In this document: one piece after another, positions 19,435-26,213 of the stretch
How the letters are laid out: every line of letters begins with the position of its first letter
Numbering within the stretch: position 1 is the stretch's first letter
Assembly: GCA_008015505.1 (NCBI GenBank)
Contig: SSFR01000005.1
Location: forward strand, 1 to 42,188
From: Pedobacter sp.
GTDB taxonomy: Bacteria > Bacteroidota > Bacteroidia > Sphingobacteriales > Sphingobacteriaceae
Direction of reading: 5' to 3'
DNA: 42,188 nt
Translations under genes and position numbers: made by a program
The notes under the pieces: generated by a model
Databases searched by the model: none
Told to the model about the DNA's origin: nothing
Seen by the model: the letters and a program-made list of their open reading frames with translations, nothing else

Positions 19435-20085
19435 ATGAAGAAACTGATCAGCTGTATTTTAGTTATTCTGGGCATTCATCTATTTTCATTTGCACAAACC
19501 GACCCTAAAGCAAAAACTATCCTAGCTGAGGTAAGCAAAAAATATCGAACATTTACTACGGTTAAAGCCGATTTTTCATACACGATTGACAATCCACAAG
19601 CCAAAGTAAAAGATACGCAATCAGGCACCCTACTTATCTTATCGAAAACAAACAAATATAAAGTAACCCTCAAGGGACAAGAGCTTATCAGTGATGGAAA
19701 AACACAATGGACCTATTTGATTGCAGACAAAGAAGTTCAATTGAATCAGGTAGATAACAGCTCGGATGCCCTCAATCCAGCCAAAATATTTACGCTCTAT
19801 GAAAAAGGGTTCAAATATCTCTATGTTGGTGATTCCAAAGTCGACCACAAAATGTGTTACATGATTGATCTGGTTCCAATTGATGATAAACGCACTTTTT
19901 TTAAAGTACGATTACAAATAGATAAAATCAGCAAATTAATTACTAGTGCATTGATATTTGATAAAAATGGGAATCGATATACCTATGCCATCAAATCTTT
20001 TACACCCAATGTTACTGTACCTGAATCTACCTTTACATTTGATTCAAAAAAACATCCAGGAGTAGAAGTTGTGGACTTGCGATAG
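19435..20085 (+). CDS. LolA-like outer-membrane lipoprotein carrier protein
   Basis: The periplasmic protein belongs to the LolA/LolB-like superfamily. Counting from ATG 19435 it has 216 residues with a clean signal peptide (residues 1-21, ending SFAQ). The mature part shows the expected pattern: an N-terminal helix, then antiparallel strands such as KVKDTQSGTLLIL and DGKTQWTYL, and a late IDLVPIDDKRTFFKVRLQID hairpin. LolA binds lipoprotein acyl chains in a half-barrel and ferries them to the outer membrane. It closely follows ftsK on the same strand and may be co-transcribed with it. The frame can be extended to a TTG at 19417, but that breaks the signal peptide's normal layout. Confidence 0.87.
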   Translation: MKKLISCILVILGIHLFSFAQTDPKAKTILAEVSKKYRTFTTVKADFSYTIDNPQAKVKDTQSGTLLILSKTNKYKVTLKGQELISDGKTQWTYLIADKEVQLNQVDNSSDALNPAKIFTLYEKGFKYLYVGDSKVDHKMCYMIDLVPIDDKRTFFKVRLQIDKISKLITSALIFDKNGNRYTYAIKSFTPNVTVPESTFTFDSKKHPGVEVVDLR

Positions 20086-20129
20086 CCGAATCTGTCCTTT
20101 CTTATATCTTTATTTTTATCAAAATCATC

Positions 20130-20429
20130 ATGGCAATTTCTTTCACCCAACATACACTAGGCAAAATTGAAGACCTTATTGAAACCATTGGCTATAAAGT
20201 CCGATATGAAAAAGGAAATTTTAAAACAGGAACATGTATTTTAGAAAACAATAAAATTGTTGTAATTAATCGATTTGCAGACCTAGAGCATAAAATTACA
20301 GCACTAACTGAACTAGTCCTCCATTTAGAGCTCAATGAACTCTCACTTAGTAGTAAACAACAACAATTTGTTCAACTCTTAAAGCAAATCTATTCTGAAC
20401 CTAAAGAACAGCATAAAGAAGTATTTTAA
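20130..20429 (+). CDS. Small conserved-looking protein of unknown function
   Basis: The 99-residue soluble protein has a beta-rich first half (IGYKVRYEKGNFKTGTCILE, NNKIVVINRF) and a helical second half (HKITALTELVLHLEL onward). I do not recognise a named domain. Its stop overlaps the ATG of the downstream metallohydrolase by one base (TAATG), so the two are translationally coupled and probably act in the same process. It has no signal peptide or membrane segment. Confidence 0.82.
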   Translation: MAISFTQHTLGKIEDLIETIGYKVRYEKGNFKTGTCILENNKIVVINRFADLEHKITALTELVLHLELNELSLSSKQQQFVQLLKQIYSEPKEQHKEVF

Positions 20430-21193
20430 TGAAAATCACATTCTTAGGCAGTGGAACTTCACAGGGAATTCCTGTCATCGCATGCAATTGTGCTGTTTGT
20501 ACATCAAATGATACCCGAGACAAACGATTAAGAGCTTCTATTTTAATTGAAAACCAAGGAAAGGTAATCGTCGTTGATTCTGGACCAGATTTTCGATATC
20601 AAATGCTCAGAGCTCAAGTCAAACAACTTGATGCAATCGTATTCACCCATGAGCATAAAGACCATGTAGCTGGCATGGATGACATCAGAGCCTTTAACCA
20701 CAAACAACAATCAGAGATTGATATCTATGCGCATAAACGTGTTCAAGAAGCTTTAAAAAGGGAGTTTGTCTACATTTTTTCTCACATCAAGTATCCAGGT
20801 GTGCCTCTAGTGCACTTGCATGAGATCACCAATAGCCCTTTTAACATTGGAGATATTGAGATACAGCCTATTGAAGTCATGCATTTTAAGCTCCCTGTGT
20901 TGGGATTTCGAATAGCTAACTTCACCTATATCACTGATGCCAAAACGGTGTCTGAAGAGGAGAAAATGAAAATCAGAGGTTCAGAAATACTGGTTGTTAA
21001 TGCACTTCAAAAAGACAAGCATATTTCTCATTTTACCCTAGATGAAGCCATTGCCTTTTCAAAAGAAATAGCGGCCCCAAAAACTTATTTCACCCACTTG
21101 AGCCATAAAATGGGCAAACATGCAGACGTATCTCAAGAACTTCCCGAAGGAATCGAACTAGCCTACGATGGGCTAGTATTAACAATTGGGTAG
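20429..21193 (+). CDS. MBL-fold metallohydrolase, PhnP-like
   Basis: The enzyme is a metallo-beta-lactamase-fold phosphodiesterase-type hydrolase. The metal site is THEHKDHVAGMDD (His74, His76, Asp78, His79), with further ligands expected at VMHFKLPVLGFR, YITDAKT and FTHLSHKMG. The opening LGSGTSQGIPVIACNCAVC, with clustered cysteines, is typical of the PhnP branch, which binds an extra structural zinc. PhnP acts on cyclic phosphodiesters in phosphonate breakdown, but no phn genes are nearby and Bacteroidota copies may act on another cyclic phosphate. It is translationally coupled to the small gene upstream. Confidence 0.9.
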   Translation: MKITFLGSGTSQGIPVIACNCAVCTSNDTRDKRLRASILIENQGKVIVVDSGPDFRYQMLRAQVKQLDAIVFTHEHKDHVAGMDDIRAFNHKQQSEIDIYAHKRVQEALKREFVYIFSHIKYPGVPLVHLHEITNSPFNIGDIEIQPIEVMHFKLPVLGFRIANFTYITDAKTVSEEEKMKIRGSEILVVNALQKDKHISHFTLDEAIAFSKEIAAPKTYFTHLSHKMGKHADVSQELPEGIELAYDGLVLTIG

Positions 21194-21208
21194 TGTACTC
21201 GGCTGACA

Positions 21209-21222
21209 TACACTGCAGTGTA
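21209..21222. repeat. 14-bp perfect palindrome
   Basis: TACACTGCAGTGTA lies 16 bp after the metallohydrolase stop and 147 bp before the first peptide ORF. It has no T-run, so it is a poor terminator. It may be a protein-binding site or chance. Confidence 0.3.
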
Positions 21223-21368
21223 AAGACCAAGAGGTTCTACTTGGCAAAACAAATTAGAATTTTAAGTCACCTATATACCTTATTTATAAAGCATAAGTTT
21301 TAATGCACTTCCATGTAATAAACGGAACCTAAATACTAAAAATTTAATCGTCAATAACACCTATAGAA

Positions 21369-21548
21369 ATGAAAGAATCGCAATTATTAGAAATGAAAAA
21401 TGTTCAACCAATGAGCATGCATAAAATGAAGGAATACAGTGGAGGCGAGCCGATTTCAATAGTGATACTAACAGCAGTTTTTATTGGAAGTATACAAGGC
21501 TTTCTTATAGGAGCAGGAACCGTTTCGTTAATTCGTACATTTTTTTAG
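21369..21548 (+). CDS. Double-glycine-leader hydrophobic peptide (59 aa)
   Basis: The 59-residue ORF starts MKESQLLEMKNVQPMSMHKM and ends its presumed leader at KEYSGG (residues 21-26). Hydrophobic residues sit at -12, -7 and -4 before Gly-Gly, as in peptides exported by C39-peptidase ABC transporters. The mature part would be 33 residues, strongly hydrophobic, with small-residue spacing (GSIQG, GAG) like the helix-helix motifs of two-peptide bacteriocins. It is supported by a second copy of the leader at 21662 whose differences are mostly synonymous, the mark of past selection on protein sequence. No exporter is in the window. Confidence 0.65.
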   Translation: MKESQLLEMKNVQPMSMHKMKEYSGGEPISIVILTAVFIGSIQGFLIGAGTVSLIRTFF

Positions 21549-21557
21549 TAGAAAAAT

Positions 21558-21659
21558 ATGATGGTAGTATATATTGTACTTTTTATTTTATCCCTTATAA
21601 TGCTTCGATTCTTTCAAAGAACAAGAAATCTCGTCATTAATAAATTGAATTACAGATAA
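21558..21659 (+). CDS. 33-aa single-pass membrane peptide
   Basis: The tiny ORF starts MMVVYIVLFILSLIMLRFFQ and continues with a basic tail (RTRNLVINKLNYR). It lies 9 bp after the first double-glycine peptide and 2 bp before the second. It has no double-glycine leader. A membrane helix with a positively charged cytoplasmic tail in this position could be an immunity peptide, but that is inference. The coding status rests only on position and composition. Confidence 0.4.
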   Translation: MMVVYIVLFILSLIMLRFFQRTRNLVINKLNYR

Positions 21660-21661
21660 AA

Positions 21662-21838
21662 ATGAAGAAATCACAATTGTTGGAAATGAAGGATATTCAG
21701 CCAATGAGCATGCATAAAATGAAAGAGTAGACTGGGGATATACTATTTGTCTTGCTAAGTTTAATAACGGCAGGAATAGGTTTTATACTTGGTGCTGCTG
21801 CTGTTGAAGGACTTGACCGACTTCTACGAAAAAAATAG
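21662..21838 (+). pseudogene. Second double-glycine-leader peptide gene, broken by a TAG
   Basis: The frame begins MKKSQLLEMKDIQPMSMHKM, KE, then TAG at 21728-21730, and continues in frame for 35 codons as a hydrophobic segment (ILFVLLSLITAGIGFILGAA) with a basic end, to a TAG at 21836-21838. Against the first copy the Tyr codon TAC before the cleavage site has become TAG, and Gly-Gly has become Gly-Asp. The leader is conserved, with mostly synonymous changes. Either the gene is recently inactivated or only a free 22-residue leader is made. A sequencing error at the TAG would not restore Gly-Gly. Confidence 0.6.
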
Positions 21839-21861
21839 TAGCAAAATGGCTACATAAAAAT

Positions 21862-21873
21862 GGGGGGGGGGGG
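21862..21873. repeat. Homopolymer of 12 G
   Basis: An uninterrupted run of twelve G lies between the broken peptide gene and the tRNA-Leu gene. It is outside any supported coding frame. Runs of this length slip readily in replication and in sequencing. Confidence 0.8.
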
Positions 21874-21879
21874 TAAAAG

Positions 21880-21963
21880 TGCCCAGAACGAGATTCGAAC
21901 TCGTATGTCCTTTCGAACGCCACCCCCTCAAGATGGTGCGTATACCAATTTCGCCACCTGGGC
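21880..21963 (-). tRNA. tRNA-Leu (anticodon GAG)
   Basis: On the minus strand an 84-nt class II tRNA folds. The acceptor stem is GCCCAGG with TCTGGGC and the discriminator is A. The D-arm has the leucine-type GAAATTGGTATAC loop. The anticodon stem CCATC/GGTGG holds loop TTGAGGG (anticodon GAG). There is a long variable arm, and the T-arm is ACGAG-TTCGAAT-CTCGT. The 3' CCA is not encoded. It reads CUC and CUU codons. Confidence 0.95.
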
Positions 21964-22032
21964 CTTTCGTTTTTTATATTTTGCAAATATAGGGGCTTAA
22001 TCGAATAATCAGATACATGATGCATCTTATTT

Positions 22033-22521
22033 TCACACTTCATTACTTCCCATCTTCATCCGATTCTCATTCAGCGCGCGCGAATACTGCTTCTTAGCCA
22101 AATGAATTTCTTTAGCCGCATCAATAGAATGCGATCGATGAATATCGTCCTCTTGTCCAGCAAGAATAGCCAAACGTTTATAAAAATCACGAAGTTCATC
22201 TAACTCCCCCTCTGTTAAATCTTCAATATCCACCATACGATTGCTTGCCTTATCATTAGCCGCAATAAGTTCATTCAACTTAAGCTGCATTGCTTTAGAA
22301 TCCTTATTTTGCGATCGCTGAATAAGGAATACCATAACAAAGGTGATAACATTGGTACCCGTATTAATTACCAATTGCCAATCATCCGAAAAATGAAAAA
22401 GGGGCCCCGTTATCCCCCAAATTAGCACAATCATCAATGCACAAATCAAACCTATTGAGCTACCCGTAAAAGCCGTGGCTTTATTTGAAAAACGTTCAAA
22501 GAAACTATGTTTAATATCCAT
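22033..22521 (-). CDS. Low-affinity iron permease family protein
   Basis: The 162-residue membrane protein has two helices: about 18-40 (GLICALMIVLIWGITGPLF) and about 48-66 (VINTGTNVITFVMVFLIQ). The segment SDDWQLVINTGTNVITFVMV followed by QNKDSKAMQLKLNELI is characteristic of the low-affinity iron permease family. The C-terminal half is charged and helical. Members are named after a yeast Fe transporter, but transport by the short bacterial version is not proven. It is upstream of tRNA-Leu on the same strand, and the palindromic element at 22539-22701 lies just before its start, where its promoter would be expected. Confidence 0.82.
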   Translation of the reverse strand: MDIKHSFFERFSNKATAFTGSSIGLICALMIVLIWGITGPLFHFSDDWQLVINTGTNVITFVMVFLIQRSQNKDSKAMQLKLNELIAANDKASNRMVDIEDLTEGELDELRDFYKRLAILAGQEDDIHRSHSIDAAKEIHLAKKQYSRALNENRMKMGSNEV

Positions 22522-22538
22522 TGGCTAATAGTGAATAT

Positions 22539-22701
22539 TGAGCTTTTCTAAACTTTATTTTATCTTGCTCTTTTGGTTCTTTTTGGCTGCAATTTCGTTG
22601 AATTTTTTCACCATAGTGCCCTGCTATGGCTCCAAAATCCGTCTTATTTCGCTCAAAAATAACCGGCAATGGCTTCATAAAATAAAGTTTAGAAAAGCTC
22701 A
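22539..22701. repeat. 163-bp palindromic element with 25-bp perfect terminal inverted repeats (MITE/REP-like)
   Basis: The ends are perfect 25-bp inverted repeats: 22539-22563 begins TGAGCTTTTCTAAACTTTAT and 22677-22701 is its reverse complement. The interior is also an imperfect palindrome: GGTTCTTTTTG on one arm faces GGTTATTTTTG read from the other. The centre is a hairpin, CCATAG (22611-22616) with CTATGG (22624-22629). The element could fold as one long hairpin. No target duplication is evident. It codes for nothing I can support. Confidence 0.75.
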
Positions 22702-22747
22702 TTGATAAAAATCGTGTAAAATGAAGCCTTGTTTAAGGATCCAAACC

Positions 22748-23851
22748 TTATTCTGTAGCCAGAACAGGCCAACCCAATTTACTATTGACATCAATACAAT
22801 TGAGATCTTCAAAAGCTTGAGTCAAACGCTTGACAAAATATTCTTCCCCTTTTCGTAACCAGACTCTTGGGTCATAGTATTTTTTGTTCGGTGAATCTAC
22901 CCCTTCTGGATTACCGATCTGACCTTGAAGATAACCCTCCTTAGCTTGATAATAATCCTTAACACCTTCCCAAAATGCCCATTGCATATCCGTATCGATA
23001 TTCATCTTAATAGCTCCATAAGAAATGGCCTGGCGAATCTCATCCCGAGAAGAACCAGATCCCCCATGAAACACAAAATTGATTGGTTGCAACTCTACTT
23101 TATTAAATTTTTCACGCACAAAATTTTGTGAATTTTTCAGAATAATTGGTTGCAACTTCACATTCCCCGGCTTATACACACCATGTACATTTCCAAAAGC
23201 AGCAGCAATTGTAAATCGATGACTCACACCAAGCAACTCCTCATAGGCATAGGCTACTTCAGAAGGCTGGGTATATAACCTCGAGCTATCAACATCACTA
23301 TTATCTACTCCATCCTCTTCCCCTCCTGTTACACCAAGCTCAATTTCAATAGTCATCCCCATTGGTTTCATTCGAGCAAAATATTTTTTACAGATGGCTA
23401 TATTTTCTTCGATAGGCTCTTCCGAGAGATCAAGCATATGCGACGAAAATAATGGTTTACCATGTTGGGCATAAAACTTTTCACCATGATCCAACAAACC
23501 ATCGATCCAAGGGATTAGTTTTTTTGCTGCATGATCTGTATGCAAAATAACAGCCACCCCATAATGCTCTGCGAGTAAATGCACATGCTGCGCTGCGGAA
23601 ACAGCCCCTAAAATACAGGCCTGTAGTTGGTCATTATTTAAAGATTTTCCGGCATAAAATTGAGCTCCACCATTCGATAATTGAATAATTACAGGAGACT
23701 GAACAGCCTTAGCCGTTTCCATGACCGCATTGATCGAATTTGTTCCAATTACATTGACTGCCGGTAAAGCAAACTGACATTTTTTTGCTATTTCAAATAG
23801 TTCTTGAACAGCATCACCATGTAATACACCTTTATAATTTTTTAAATTCAT
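22748..23851 (-). CDS. fbaA: Class II fructose-bisphosphate aldolase
   Basis: The zinc-dependent enzyme cleaves fructose-1,6-bisphosphate to dihydroxyacetone phosphate and glyceraldehyde-3-phosphate in glycolysis, and works in reverse for gluconeogenesis. The 367-residue product is of the long FbaA subtype. Metal and catalytic residues are visible: HTDHAAKK with Asp106 and His107, His223 in GNVHGVY and His262 in FHGGSGS. Substrate-phosphate contacts lie in the same GGSGS loop and in KMNIDTDMQW. It starts at an ATG and is divergent from accD with 161 bp between the starts, so each should have its own promoter. Confidence 0.96.
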   Translation of the reverse strand: MNLKNYKGVLHGDAVQELFEIAKKCQFALPAVNVIGTNSINAVMETAKAVQSPVIIQLSNGGAQFYAGKSLNNDQLQACILGAVSAAQHVHLLAEHYGVAVILHTDHAAKKLIPWIDGLLDHGEKFYAQHGKPLFSSHMLDLSEEPIEENIAICKKYFARMKPMGMTIEIELGVTGGEEDGVDNSDVDSSRLYTQPSEVAYAYEELLGVSHRFTIAAAFGNVHGVYKPGNVKLQPIILKNSQNFVREKFNKVELQPINFVFHGGSGSSRDEIRQAISYGAIKMNIDTDMQWAFWEGVKDYYQAKEGYLQGQIGNPEGVDSPNKKYYDPRVWLRKGEEYFVKRLTQAFEDLNCIDVNSKLGWPVLATE

Positions 23852-24012
23852 TTTTGCTATTTTATGTCAACACTTCGGCTAAATTATAAACTTTAATAGT
23901 AAGTTCTGCCTACCACCATCGTTTGAGGATGATCACACTCCCAGCTCACGAAACTTTGCTCGTCCGCTTTGCCTAAAAAGTCGTTTCTTTGTGGGTCTCA
24001 AATACGCAATCA

Positions 24013-24858
24013 ATGGTTTGGTTTAAGAGAGAAAAAAAGGGGATTATCACCTCCACAAAGGAGAAAAAAGAAGCACCTGATGGCATTTGGAATAAGTGTC
24101 CTTCGTGCAAAAAGGCACTGCATTATGCTGAACAACTAGAAAATAAATATGTATGCCACTATTGCAGCTATCATCTAAGAATTGGATCCAAAGAATATTT
24201 TGAGATTTTATTTGACGAAAATTCCTTTATTGAGTTATTTGAAAACTTACGTTCAGCAGATCCTTTACATTTTGAAGATAGCAAAAAGTATACAGAACGA
24301 TTAGAAGAAAACTATGCCAAAACAGGTTTGAATGATGCTATTAGGGCTGCTCATGGCAAAATAGACGATCAGGATATCGTTATTGCCTGCATGGACTTTA
24401 GCTTTATCGGTGGTTCAATGGGGGCCGTTGTTGGCGAAAAAATAGCTCGATCCATCGACTATTGTATTAAACACCGTATTCCCTTTCTAATGATCTCCAA
24501 ATCCGGAGGAGCTCGCATGATGGAGGCGGCTTTCTCACTAATGCAAATGGCTAAAACCTCAGCCAAACTAGCCTTATTGAGCCAGGCAAAAATTCCCTAT
24601 ATCTCTTTATTAACGGATCCAACTACAGGTGGAGTCACAGCCTCTTATGCTATGCTTGGTGATATCAATATAGCTGAACCAGGTGCATTGATTGGCTTCG
24701 CTGGACCACGAGTCATTAAAGAAACGATCAAAAAAGACTTGCCCAGAGGGTTTCAGACCTCAGAATTTGTCCTCGAACATGGATTCCTCGATTTCATCGT
24801 AGATAGACGACACATGAAGGCTAAACTTGCCTCATTTTTAAGGATGATTGCCAATTAG
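24013..24858 (+). CDS. accD: Acetyl-CoA carboxylase carboxyltransferase subunit beta
   Basis: This subunit of acetyl-CoA carboxylase moves the carboxyl from carboxybiotin to acetyl-CoA, giving malonyl-CoA for fatty acid synthesis. Counting from ATG 24013 it has 281 residues and begins [11 protein letters not shown], the usual AccD N-terminus; the frame reaches a TTG eight codons earlier, which is disfavoured. The four-cysteine zinc ribbon is Cys29, Cys32, Cys48 and Cys51 (CPSC and CHYC). The crotonase-fold core shows [10 protein letters not shown] and [14 protein letters not shown]. It is convergent with the desulfurase gene, with 37 bp between the stops and no clear terminator. Confidence 0.96.
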   Translation: MVWFKREKKGIITSTKEKKEAPDGIWNKCPSCKKALHYAEQLENKYVCHYCSYHLRIGSKEYFEILFDENSFIELFENLRSADPLHFEDSKKYTERLEENYAKTGLNDAIRAAHGKIDDQDIVIACMDFSFIGGSMGAVVGEKIARSIDYCIKHRIPFLMISKSGGARMMEAAFSLMQMAKTSAKLALLSQAKIPYISLLTDPTTGGVTASYAMLGDINIAEPGALIGFAGPRVIKETIKKDLPRGFQTSEFVLEHGFLDFIVDRRHMKAKLASFLRMIAN

Positions 24859-24895
24859 TCCCTATTTATTTATACCAGTAAACGAATGTTTCAGC

Positions 24896-26032
24896 TTATA
24901 CTTTTTGTAGACAAATATCTTTCACTTTTTCCACTGCAAAATCGATTTCTTCTTTGGTATTATATTTACTAAAAGAAAACCGGATTGATGGCCGATTCGG
25001 ATTTGCACCTATTCCTCGTAATACATGGGAACCAATATCTGCCCCCGAACTACATGCACTACCACCCGAAGCAGATATACCCGCAATATCTAAACTAAAG
25101 AGTAACATATCACCCATTCCCATTTCAGGAAAGGATACGTTCAATACGGTATATAAACTTTTATCAGACGCCGTTTCACCATTAAATGCAATACCTGGAA
25201 TACTTTCTTCCAGTCTTTGTTTCATATAAGATTTTAACCCCTGAATATATTGTTCGTGCTCATCCATGTTATGATAAGCAATTTCCAAAGCTTTAGATAA
25301 CCCTACAATACCAGGCACATTTTCTGTTCCGCCACGCATATTTCGCTCCTGTGATCCCCCATAGATCATAGGTTTAATTTTGATGTTATGATTGATGTAT
25401 AAAAAACCAATTCCTTTAGGCCCATGTAATTTATGAGCTGCACAAACTAAGAAATGAGCTTTTAACTTACTCACATCATAAGAATAATGACCCATCGTTT
25501 GAACTGTATCACAATGAAAAATAGCCCTATATTGCTCACAGATATCCCCCACCTTAACCATATCCATTAGTGTTCCTATTTCATTATTGGCATGCATGAG
25601 AGATACCAGGCTTCGCTCATTTGACTTGAGGAGTTCTTCTAGATGCTGTAAATCCACATTTCCTTTTGAGTCCACATGAACATAACTTAATTTGATCATG
25701 CCACTTTTTTGCAAAGCCTCCAATATATGACCTACCGCATGATGCTCAATCCGAGAAGTAATCGCATGTTTGATGCCCAAATCAATTATACTGCCCTTGA
25801 TAGCCATATTATCAGCTTCAGTTCCACCAGAAGTAAAAAAAATTTCTGCCGGAGAAGCATGAAGTAAACTCGCAACGGTTTTACGAGCTTTTTCAAGCAC
25901 AGTACGTGCCCCGCGACCATGGGCATGTATCGAAGATGGATTACCAAATTGATTTTCCATCACCCCAATCATTTCTTTTAAAACCTCTTTATCAATAGGT
26001 GTAGTAGCAGCATTATCAAGGTAAACACGCAT
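24896..26032 (-). CDS. Cysteine desulfurase (IscS/NifS family)
   Basis: The PLP enzyme takes sulfur from cysteine as a persulfide for Fe-S cluster and tRNA thiolation. The 378-residue product has the class V aminotransferase pattern: LDNAATTP at the N-terminus, TSGGTEADN, the PLP-binding Lys201 in AAHKLHGPKG, and the active Cys327 in GSACSSG, with the group I loop context. RGGTENV and RFSFSKYNT complete the family signature. No iscU or suf genes lie beside it, so it may serve tRNA modification or general sulfur trafficking. It stands alone between accD and feoB, 181 bp from feoB. Confidence 0.93.
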   Translation of the reverse strand: MRVYLDNAATTPIDKEVLKEMIGVMENQFGNPSSIHAHGRGARTVLEKARKTVASLLHASPAEIFFTSGGTEADNMAIKGSIIDLGIKHAITSRIEHHAVGHILEALQKSGMIKLSYVHVDSKGNVDLQHLEELLKSNERSLVSLMHANNEIGTLMDMVKVGDICEQYRAIFHCDTVQTMGHYSYDVSKLKAHFLVCAAHKLHGPKGIGFLYINHNIKIKPMIYGGSQERNMRGGTENVPGIVGLSKALEIAYHNMDEHEQYIQGLKSYMKQRLEESIPGIAFNGETASDKSLYTVLNVSFPEMGMGDMLLFSLDIAGISASGGSACSSGADIGSHVLRGIGANPNRPSIRFSFSKYNTKEEIDFAVEKVKDICLQKV

Positions 26033-26173
26033 TTCACTCAGAATTATTTTAAATCAAAACCTACAATATAGGAATATATCGTAGTATTTGCAAACTGTGA
26101 TCGCGACCAATAAGGAACGATTCAATTCTATAAAACACTTATTTTTAAGTAATTAATAACATTAAAGGAATAA

Positions 26174-26206
26174 AAGTACAAAAAACACTGTACTTCCTTG
26201 GCCAAG
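26174..26206 (-). terminator. Possible terminator region downstream of feoB
   Basis: Within 50 bp after the feoB stop the minus strand has the palindrome CTTGGCCAAG (26197-26206) and a hairpin, AAGTACA pairing with TGTACTT (26174-26195, 8-nt loop), followed by TTTA. The stem is short and AT-rich, so this is a weak call. Confidence 0.35.
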
Positions 26207-26213
26207 TATAACC

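Noticed and set aside
21783..22043. 86-codon minus-strand ORF
   Set aside because: It reads straight through the tRNA-Leu gene and the G-tract; its middle is the usual meaningless translation of a tRNA.
22511..22702. 63-codon minus-strand ORF before the iron permease family gene
   Set aside because: It coincides with the palindromic element at 22539-22701; the frame is a by-product of the repeat.
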